This document shows positions 1 to 5,193 of a DNA stretch of 11,936 bases, in pieces. Made by a program: the position numbers and the translations under genes. Origin of the DNA: JAXGPP01 sp964436865 (lineage in GTDB: Bacteria; Planctomycetota; Planctomycetia; Pirellulales; Thermoguttaceae); assembly GCA_964436865.1 (NCBI GenBank), contig CAYTFK010000222.1:1-11936 (forward strand), in the 5' to 3' direction. Position 1 is the first letter of the stretch, and the number at the start of each line of letters is the position of its first letter. The notes beneath the pieces were generated by a model. That model saw only the letters and a program-made list of their open reading frames with translations. It searched no databases and had not been told where the DNA came from.

Positions 1-2
1 GC

Positions 3-968
3 TGGCTGGAGAAAGACGGCCTGCCGTGGAAAGTGGTCACGGCGATCGACGTCGATCAGAAGACGGGCGACATCTGGCTGGGGTTGTTCGGCGGCGGTGT
101 GGCGCGGTTCAGCGGCGGCCGGTTCGACCACTTCCACCAGCTCAACAGCGGCCTGGTGAACGACGTCGTCTACGGAATTGCCGTGGAGAACGACAACGTC
201 TGGGCGGCCACCACGGCGGGCGCCAGCCGCTACAACGTGAAGAGCGGCGAGTGGACGATCTTCACTGAAAAGAACGCCCCGATGGAAGAGATCTGGAACT
301 ACGGGGTCGCCTACGACGGCAGGGACAAGATTTACCTGGCGGTGTGGGGGAGCGGGTGCCTGGAGTATAACGTGCCGACCGACCGCTGGAAGGTATACCT
401 CGATCCCGACGGCGAGATGGAAGTGGACCTCTATCGCGACGACGGGATCATCCACGTGATCGTCACCGGCGCCAGCCCAGTGGGCGACGCGCTCTGGATC
501 TCTTCCTATTTCGGGAACTGCCGCTACGACGGTCGGCATTGGAGGGGGTTCTATGACAAGGAAACCGGCCTGCCAAGCAACTTCACCAACAATGTGAAGG
601 CCCGCAGCGCCAATGAGTGCTATTTCTCGCACGACAAAGGCCTGGGCGCAGTGGCCGACTTCCCGACGATGAGCTGCGTTGCGTACACCCGGGATCCGAA
701 CACGCTTCGCGGCGTGGCGCGAGTCTATCGCGACGGCAAGCCGCTCTACGTCGTTGACATGGAGAAGGGGGTGCCGCACGATTTCAACATTGCGGTCGAC
801 GTCGATGGAAACGACATCTGGGTGGGGACGAGCAAGGGGCTCGGATGGGGAATCGGCACGGATTACTATCCGGGCGTGAAAGAAAATCCGGACTGGCTGA
901 AGCTGGCGAAGCCGGCTGAGCCTGCCGTGGCTGCGCCGGCGGTGGCGCAGCCTGCGTCGACGGAATGA
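3..968 (+). CDS. Beta-propeller protein, two-component-regulator propeller type (5' end outside window)
   Basis: Only the C-terminal 321 codons are present; the frame is open to the left edge, so the start lies outside the window. The sequence shows repeated blade-like units of about 40-50 residues with the pattern GLP/GLV...V..I..D....IW.G...G..R: for example GDIWLGLFGGGVARF, DNVWAATTAGASRY and NDIWVGTSKGLGWG. This matches the Reg_prop (two-component regulator propeller) blade type, known from periplasmic sensor domains of hybrid kinases and from free-standing propellers. No kinase, DNA-binding or CxxCH heme motif follows the last blade; the protein ends in a low-complexity Pro/Ala tail after KPAEPAVAAPAVAQ. 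I infer a periplasmic propeller that binds a ligand or partner. The next gene starts 67 nt downstream on the same strand, suggesting an operon with the two binding proteins. Fold call fairly sure; function unknown. Confidence 0.75.
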   Translation, partial: WLEKDGLPWKVVTAIDVDQKTGDIWLGLFGGGVARFSGGRFDHFHQLNSGLVNDVVYGIAVENDNVWAATTAGASRYNVKSGEWTIFTEKNAPMEEIWNYGVAYDGRDKIYLAVWGSGCLEYNVPTDRWKVYLDPDGEMEVDLYRDDGIIHVIVTGASPVGDALWISSYFGNCRYDGRHWRGFYDKETGLPSNFTNNVKARSANECYFSHDKGLGAVADFPTMSCVAYTRDPNTLRGVARVYRDGKPLYVVDMEKGVPHDFNIAVDVDGNDIWVGTSKGLGWGIGTDYYPGVKENPDWLKLAKPAEPAVAAPAVAQPASTE

Positions 969-969
969 G

Positions 970-1019
970 GAATGTCGAAATCAGAATGACGAGAGAATGT
1001 CGAACACCGAATGACGAAG
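970..1019. repeat. Two tandem copies of a 25-bp GAATGTCGAA/GAATGACGA repeat
   Basis: Positions 970-994 and 995-1019 are two tandem 25-bp units. Each is made of GAATGTCGAA, a 4-nt variable spacer (ATCA or CACC) and GAATGACGA plus 2 nt. The two half-units are themselves similar (GAATGtCGA and GAATGaCGA), so the region is an imperfect repeat of a 10-14 nt core. It fills most of the gap between the propeller gene and the first binding-protein gene. My recollection is that similar GAATGTCGAA/GAATGACGA strings occur between genes in other planctomycete-like genomes; this could not be checked here. Confidence 0.7.
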
Positions 1020-1022
1020 GCC

Positions 1023-1028
1023 GGGAGG
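1023..1028 (+). promoter_or_regulatory. Shine-Dalgarno GGGAGG for the first binding-protein gene
   Basis: GGGAGG lies 7 nt before the GTG at 1036. It decides that GTG, rather than a later ATG, is the start. The translation from this GTG gives a complete signal peptide. Confidence 0.75.
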
Positions 1029-1035
1029 CATTGCC

Positions 1036-2469
1036 GTGCGATATGCAGTAGCTTTGTTGATCGTGTTGTTGGCCATCCCTGTCTTGGCCGAGTCGCCCAA
1101 TTCTCCGGTGCCGCCGGAGAATGGCCCGGGCGTGGCCGTCGACGCGGAGACGGCACAGATTCTGGAGGAGATCAACTCGCTCAATCCATACCAGAAGCCG
1201 GCCTTGCAGTTGAAGAACGACGCGAAATACGCGCACACGCCCCCTGACATGCAACCGTTCCGGCATGTCGAGCCGCACAAGAGGCACTTTCTGGAACAGA
1301 TGGAGTATCCCGGACCCGGCCGTACGCTTCCCGAGCCGGAGCATGTCGACACGGTGAAGCTCGGTTTCGTCGGCCCGATCGAGCAGACGGTCTCGGTGGC
1401 CACCGGCGGCATGAGCCATGAAGAGGACCTGGGGATCAAGATGCTCCAGGGGTGCGAACTGGCGATCAAGCACGCCAACGAGCGCGGCGGCTACCTTAAG
1501 CGCAACATCCCCTTCGAGCTGGTCAAGAGCAACGACAACGGTTTGTGGGGCTCGACCGGCAACGAAATCATCAAGCAGGTATATGTCGACAACTGCTGGG
1601 CGATCCTGGGGAGCATCGACGGGGCCAACAGCCACATCGCCATTCGCGTGGCGCTGAAGGCTGAGATCCCGATGATGAACTCGGGCGACACCGATCCCAC
1701 ATTCATCGAGACCAACATTCCCTGGGTATTCCGCTGTATTGGCGACGACCGCCAGCAGGTTTACCTGCTCGTGGATTATTTGTACCGCAAGATGAACTAC
1801 CAGCGCGTGGGGATCATCCGCGCGAGCAACCGCTACGGGCGGTTCGGCGTCCGCGAACTGAACGACGGCAGCCGGCGGTTGAAGCGGCCGATCCCGATCG
1901 AGATGGCCTACAAACTGCCGACCGAGGATTTCTCGCTGCAGATCGATCGGCTCAAGGCGGCGAATATCGAGGCGGTGGTTCATTGGGGCGACGCCAAGGA
2001 CGGTGCGGTCATCCTCAACCAGATGCGGGCGAAGGGTATGACCATCCCGTTCTACGCCTGTGATCGCTGCGCGTCGGACGAGTTCCTTCAGATCGCCGGC
2101 GACAATGCCGAGGGCGTGATCTGCACCTATCCGTGGGATCCTACCCGGGACGATCCTAAGCTCGCAGCATTCCGGGCGGCGTTCCGGGCCGAATTCAATG
2201 AAGAACCGGAGACCTATGCCGCCCACGCCTACGACGGCATGAACATGCTCATCTGGGCAACCCAGGTTGCGGGGCTCAACCGGGCGAAGATCCGCGACGT
2301 GCTCGCCTACCGCACGCAGCCTTGGGACGGGGTGACCGGCGAGATTCCATTCAGCGCCGTGAACGACGACATCGGCGAGGTCTTTCTGGCCAAGCGAGAG
2401 AATGGCGCGTGGCACTACCTTTCGCGCGACGAGTTGGGGCTGCCGCGGGGCGACGGAAATGCGGAATGA
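1036..2469 (+). CDS. Periplasmic ABC-type substrate-binding protein, branched-chain amino-acid (LivK/Peripla_BP_6) class
   Basis: A 477-residue exported protein starting at GTG behind a clear SD. Residues 1-19 form a signal peptide (hydrophobic AVALLIVLLAIPVLA, then E). A Pro-rich linker runs to about residue 104. A type I periplasmic-binding fold follows, roughly 105-455: VKLGFVGPI as first strand, then GCELAIKHANERGGY, a hallmark of the LivK/Peripla_BP_6 family (large ligand helix and NxxGG). Further family features are WAILGSIDG, VGIIRASNRYGRFG in the second lobe, and AAHAYDGMNMLIWA near the end. Family members bind amino acids or other small ligands for an ABC importer or a receptor, but no LivHMGF-type permease or ATPase gene is nearby. 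The ligand is therefore unknown, and a sensory or accessory role is possible. A paralogue follows 3 nt downstream. Confidence 0.85.
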   Translation: MRYAVALLIVLLAIPVLAESPNSPVPPENGPGVAVDAETAQILEEINSLNPYQKPALQLKNDAKYAHTPPDMQPFRHVEPHKRHFLEQMEYPGPGRTLPEPEHVDTVKLGFVGPIEQTVSVATGGMSHEEDLGIKMLQGCELAIKHANERGGYLKRNIPFELVKSNDNGLWGSTGNEIIKQVYVDNCWAILGSIDGANSHIAIRVALKAEIPMMNSGDTDPTFIETNIPWVFRCIGDDRQQVYLLVDYLYRKMNYQRVGIIRASNRYGRFGVRELNDGSRRLKRPIPIEMAYKLPTEDFSLQIDRLKAANIEAVVHWGDAKDGAVILNQMRAKGMTIPFYACDRCASDEFLQIAGDNAEGVICTYPWDPTRDDPKLAAFRAAFRAEFNEEPETYAAHAYDGMNMLIWATQVAGLNRAKIRDVLAYRTQPWDGVTGEIPFSAVNDDIGEVFLAKRENGAWHYLSRDELGLPRGDGNAE

Positions 2470-2472
2470 TGC

Positions 2473-3633
2473 ATGCAGAATCGAGTGCATCGATTGATGC
2501 TGAAACCTCTTGCACTGCTGGTTGCCATGTCGGCAGGGCTGGCCGCCGGCCAGGAGAAGCCGTTTTACGAACTCCGCCGGCACGAGTCGGTGTACGTCGG
2601 ACCGGGCAGGGAAGTGCCTGAACCGGCCGATGTGGAGGAGGTGCGGATCGGGTACTTCGGGCCGGATGATCCCGACCACGCAGAAGTCGACCTGTGGCGG
2701 GGGGCGACGCTGGCGGTCGAGGAGGCCAATGCCGAAGGGGGATATCGCGGCAAGCCGTTCCGGCTTGTCGTGGCGTGGGCCGACGATCCCTGGAAGGCCG
2801 GAGCGGGCAACCTGGCCCGGATGGTCTACGACGATCGCGTCTGGGCGGTCGTGGGAGGTATCGACGGATCGACCACCCACCTAGCCGAGCAGGTGGTTTT
2901 CAAGGCTCGACTGACGCTCATGAGCCCGGTGGCCGCAGATAAATCGGTCAACCTGGCCAACGTGCCGTGGATGTTCTCGCTTCTGCCGGGCGACCACATC
3001 ATCGCTCCCGCTCTGGTGGAAGAACTGCATCGACGGATCGGTTCCGGCCGGTTCGTGGTGCTGTCGGCCGATGATCACGATGCGAACCTGTTTGCGCGGG
3101 AATTGAACAAGCAGTTCGCGCGGCGGCAGATTGGGCCGCGGTTCGAGATTCACTTCCCGCGCGGCGCAGCCGATACGACGGAGGCGGTGCGACGGACGCT
3201 TGCATCGGAGGCGGCCGCGGCGGTCGTGGTGGCCGATTCGCACGACTCGGCCGCAGTGGTGCGGCGACTCCGCGAGGCCGGCTTCGCGGGAGCGATCTTC
3301 GGTGGCCCGGCACTGGGCCGATCGGCCTTTGCCGATGCCGCCGGCGATGCGGCACGCGGAGTAGTCTTTCCGCGGGTGTGGGAAGAAAGTGAATCAGGCC
3401 GGGCCTTCGCCGCGCGTTTCCAGATGCGGTTCGGTCATGCTCCGGATTATGCGGCGGCCCACTCGTATGACGCGACGCGGATGCTCATCGCCGCGGTACG
3501 AGAGGCCGGGCTCAACAGGGCACGAATCCGCGACGCCGTCCGCAATCTCTCCCCCTGGTTCGGCGCCACAGGCGACATTGTGTGGGATCCGCTCGGAAGC
3601 AACCGCCGGGCGGTCCGGATGTGTGAGAGGTAA
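2473..3633 (+). CDS. Second periplasmic ABC-type substrate-binding protein, paralogue of the preceding gene
   Basis: A 386-residue exported protein. It shares with its upstream neighbour the segment YVGPGREVPEP..V..V.IGYFGP (upstream: YPGPGRTLPEP..V..VKLGFVGP), the helix LAVEEANAEGGY, WAVVGGIDGSTTH, NVPWMFS and AAHSYDATRMLI...AGLNRARIRD. The pair is thus an old tandem duplication of a LivK/Peripla_BP_6 binding protein. The start is uncertain: ATG 2473 has no clear SD, and in-frame GTG 2485 or ATG 2497 would also give a good signal peptide (MLKPLALLVAMSAGLAAG then Q). The gene starts 3 nt after the upstream stop, so co-translation is likely. Compared with the paralogue it ends about 25 residues early, at RRAVRMCER, and lacks the final GAWHYL-like strand. 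A repeat element begins 20 nt past its stop. Ligand unknown. Confidence 0.82.
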   Translation: MQNRVHRLMLKPLALLVAMSAGLAAGQEKPFYELRRHESVYVGPGREVPEPADVEEVRIGYFGPDDPDHAEVDLWRGATLAVEEANAEGGYRGKPFRLVVAWADDPWKAGAGNLARMVYDDRVWAVVGGIDGSTTHLAEQVVFKARLTLMSPVAADKSVNLANVPWMFSLLPGDHIIAPALVEELHRRIGSGRFVVLSADDHDANLFARELNKQFARRQIGPRFEIHFPRGAADTTEAVRRTLASEAAAAVVVADSHDSAAVVRRLREAGFAGAIFGGPALGRSAFADAAGDAARGVVFPRVWEESESGRAFAARFQMRFGHAPDYAAAHSYDATRMLIAAVREAGLNRARIRDAVRNLSPWFGATGDIVWDPLGSNRRAVRMCER

Positions 3634-3652
3634 TGACCGAGGGATTGGCGGA

Positions 3653-3703
3653 GTCGTGCTCGATGAACCGTGCATGCCCACGACGGAGCCGTGGGCGAGG
3701 CAC
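3653..3703. repeat. 51-bp intergenic hairpin repeat, copy 1
   Basis: Begins GTCGTGCTCGATGAACCG and ends in GGCAC. It matches copy 2 (3783-3833) across all 51 positions, with a few substitutions. The centre is an imperfect stem, GCCCACGAC-GGA-GCCGTGGGC, with one A opposite C. Copy 1 starts 20 nt after the stop of the second binding-protein gene. The remaining stretch 3704-3740 between it and the GC hairpin holds nothing I recognise. Confidence 0.75.
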
Positions 3704-3740
3704 CCGGCGTGGGCCTGACGTTCATGCAAGAAATGCAACC

Positions 3741-3764
3741 GGGCCCCGGAACAATCCGGGGCCC
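3741..3764. terminator. Perfect 10-bp GC hairpin between convergent genes (probable terminator)
   Basis: GGGCCCCGGA (3741-3750), loop ACAA (3751-3754), TCCGGGGCCC (3755-3764): a perfect 10-bp stem. It sits between the convergent binding-protein and DUF1559 genes. Read on the minus strand it is followed by GGTTGCATTTCTTGC, moderately U-rich, so termination of the DUF1559 transcript is the better fit. On the plus strand the following bases (CAGTGTGAAG) have no U-tract. It may serve both directions as a barrier. Confidence 0.55.
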
Positions 3765-3782
3765 AGTGTGAAGAGAATGGTT

Positions 3783-3833
3783 GTCGTGCTCGATGAACCG
3801 GGCATGCCCACGGCGGAGCCGTGGGCATGGCAC
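3783..3833. repeat. 51-bp intergenic hairpin repeat, copy 2, with perfect 12-bp stem
   Basis: Second copy of the element at 3653-3703, in the same orientation and exactly 130 bp further on. Here the central stem is perfect: CATGCCCACGGC (3803-3814), loop GGA, GCCGTGGGCATG (3818-3829). The copy ends 8 nt before the stop codon of the convergent DUF1559 gene, so it can also fold at the 3' end of that mRNA. The form (short imperfect palindrome, multiple intergenic copies) resembles REP/BIME-like bacterial repeats; that assignment is inference. Confidence 0.75.
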
Positions 3834-3841
3834 GCTGTGGA

Positions 3842-4852
3842 TTAATCGAGCGTAATCGGGTTGCCGTCTTCGCGGGCTCCGGCACGCTGCCAGATGGTCA
3901 GGTCGATCGTGTCGGAGATGAACCGCACCGAGGCGTCACCCAAAGCCGTATTGACGCCGCCCGGATGAAAGCTCCGCGGTGGAACGATGCCGTTGCGGTC
4001 ACAGGCATAGCCGAATCCGCCGCCGCGGCAGCACGTGATATGCTTCCAGTTGGGCGGGGCGATCGTATTAAATGCGCACTGGGCCGGGATGCTTGCCATG
4101 TAGTCGCGGCCCATGTTGATCTGTTGATAACTCGTTGCGGCCGAGTCGCACGCCACACCCATGCTTTCCACTTCCGACGACGGCGTGAATTGATCGGTGC
4201 CAGCGGGCAAAGGCTGGGTCACATCGCGCTTCATGTTCAAAGATCCTGTGTTATTGTCACCCTTCAGGATCTCGGAAAGCATGATCACGTTTGACGTACC
4301 ATCGCGGATGTCGGCAAATGTCGATTCACGTCGAGGGATGAAAATACCGCTGGACGGCAGCGGCGAGCTCGTGGTGTAGAAGTCGATTCGAGCCCCGCCG
4401 CAAACCACGTAGTTTGTTCCGCCGAAACCAGTGTCTACGTAAGGGCCATCGGTGGGACAGATGAAAGCCGAGATCTTTGCGCGCCGTGAATTATTGTTGT
4501 TGGCGCCGTCCCAGGCCTGCCTCCAGTCAATCTGATCGTAAACGGCGCTCTGCTCAACGTAGGGCAGAATCATTGTAAGCGCACTGTGGCCCTGCCACGC
4601 GTTCGTGCCGACCACAGGGTACTGATACGCCGGGAACTTCTTGTGGGTGTCGACGTAATTGTGGAATGCGAGTGCCATCTGTTTGAGATTGTTGGTGCAC
4701 TGCGAACGCCGCGCCGCTTCGCGCGCAGCCTGAACAGCGGGGAGAAGCAGGGCAATCAAGATGCCAATGATGGCGATTACCACCAACAACTCAACGAGCG
4801 TAAACGCTCGACGCCGGCACCGCGCCGGCCTAACGCCAAGTGACTGAGGCAT
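3842..4852 (-). CDS. DUF1559 (SBP_bac_10) family protein with type IV prepilin-like N-terminus
   Basis: A 336-residue protein of the planctomycete-typical DUF1559 family. The N-terminus has a short basic leader (MPQSLGVRPARCRRRA) followed by FTLVELLVVIAIIGILIALL, the class III/type IV prepilin signal and hydrophobic helix. It continues PAVQAAREAARRSQC.NNLKQ, the family signature. Middle motifs are YVVCGG, RESTFADIRDGTSNVIMLSE (IRDGTSN.I is characteristic) and NWKHITCC. The C-terminus carries SFHPGGVN.ALGDASVRFI, also a family hallmark. Residue -1 of the cleavage site is Ala rather than the usual Gly. The start is fixed by AGGAGG 5 nt upstream. It probably is anchored in the inner membrane and processed by a prepilin peptidase into a pseudopilin-like surface or periplasmic protein; the true function is unknown. 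A close paralogue lies at 9001-10013. Confidence 0.93.
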   Translation of the reverse strand: MPQSLGVRPARCRRRAFTLVELLVVIAIIGILIALLLPAVQAAREAARRSQCTNNLKQMALAFHNYVDTHKKFPAYQYPVVGTNAWQGHSALTMILPYVEQSAVYDQIDWRQAWDGANNNNSRRAKISAFICPTDGPYVDTGFGGTNYVVCGGARIDFYTTSSPLPSSGIFIPRRESTFADIRDGTSNVIMLSEILKGDNNTGSLNMKRDVTQPLPAGTDQFTPSSEVESMGVACDSAATSYQQINMGRDYMASIPAQCAFNTIAPPNWKHITCCRGGGFGYACDRNGIVPPRSFHPGGVNTALGDASVRFISDTIDLTIWQRAGAREDGNPITLD

Positions 4853-4857
4853 AGGGG

Positions 4858-4863
4858 CCTCCT
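4858..4863 (-). promoter_or_regulatory. Shine-Dalgarno AGGAGG for the DUF1559 gene
   Basis: AGGAGG on the minus strand with a 5-nt spacer to the ATG at 4852. It is a near-perfect SD and fixes the start. Confidence 0.8.
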
Positions 4864-4958
4864 TTCAAGAAAGAGCTCGCAAAAGGCCAAAATCCGAGCC
4901 GCCTCTCTATCCGGAGCCCCAGGGCGCTCTGTCCAGCCCACCCGCAACATCTACCGTT

Positions 4959-4986
4959 ATTATCGTTAAGCTTCCCATTACGTCAA
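4959..4986 (-). promoter_or_regulatory. Sigma70-like promoter of the DUF1559 gene (TTGACG-16-GATAAT)
   Basis: Minus strand -35 box TTGACG (4986-4981), 16-nt spacer, -10 box GATAAT (4964-4959); each box matches the consensus at 5 of 6 positions. It lies in the most AT-rich part of the 341-nt gap 4853-5193. The predicted start, near 4952, gives a leader of about 100 nt before ATG 4852. The -35 box overlaps an inverted repeat (4974-5005). Confidence 0.6.
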
Positions 4987-5005
4987 CATGACGCATAATA
5001 ATGGG
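4974..5005. promoter_or_regulatory. Nested inverted repeat over the -35 box (possible operator)
   Basis: Outer arms CCCATTA (4974-4980) and TAATGGG (4999-5005) enclose inner arms CGTCA-ACA-TGACG (4981-4993). The inner palindrome contains the -35 hexamer, so a dimeric regulator here could block or recruit polymerase. The rest of the gap up to 5193 shows no gene that I can support. The operator role is inference. Confidence 0.35.
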
Positions 5006-5162
5006 GGATCTATTCCGCTATTCGAGGGAATGTCGTCGAACTCCGCAGTTAATGCGGCTTTTCTGTGGTTGTGGCGGGCGAAATGCGGCGGATTGATCAG
5101 GATCGGGTGTCGGTCCCGCCACGAGTTCGCAGGCCGACACCACCGGGAGGGCTATAAGAACC

Positions 5163-5190
5163 CCCAGACTACAGTAACCGTGCCTCTGGG
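5163..5190 (-). terminator. Weak inverted repeat after the FG-GAP/ASPIC gene (candidate terminator)
   Basis: CCCAGA (5163-5168) and TCTGGG (5185-5190) form a 6-bp stem with a 16-nt loop just past the minus-strand stop at 5194. It is followed on that strand by GGGTTCTTATAG. Its position suits termination, but the stem is short and the U-tract poor. Confidence 0.25.
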
Positions 5191-5193
5191 AGG

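Noticed and set aside
3..968. Multiheme cytochrome or hybrid histidine kinase identity for the first gene
   Set aside because: No CxxCH motif, kinase box or DNA-binding domain is present in the visible portion; only propeller blades are supported.
784..2880. Very long open frame on the minus strand opposite the propeller and binding-protein genes
   Set aside because: It is antisense to genes with clear family motifs and signal peptides; its product is Arg/His/Pro-rich without domains. Long antisense frames are expected at this GC content.
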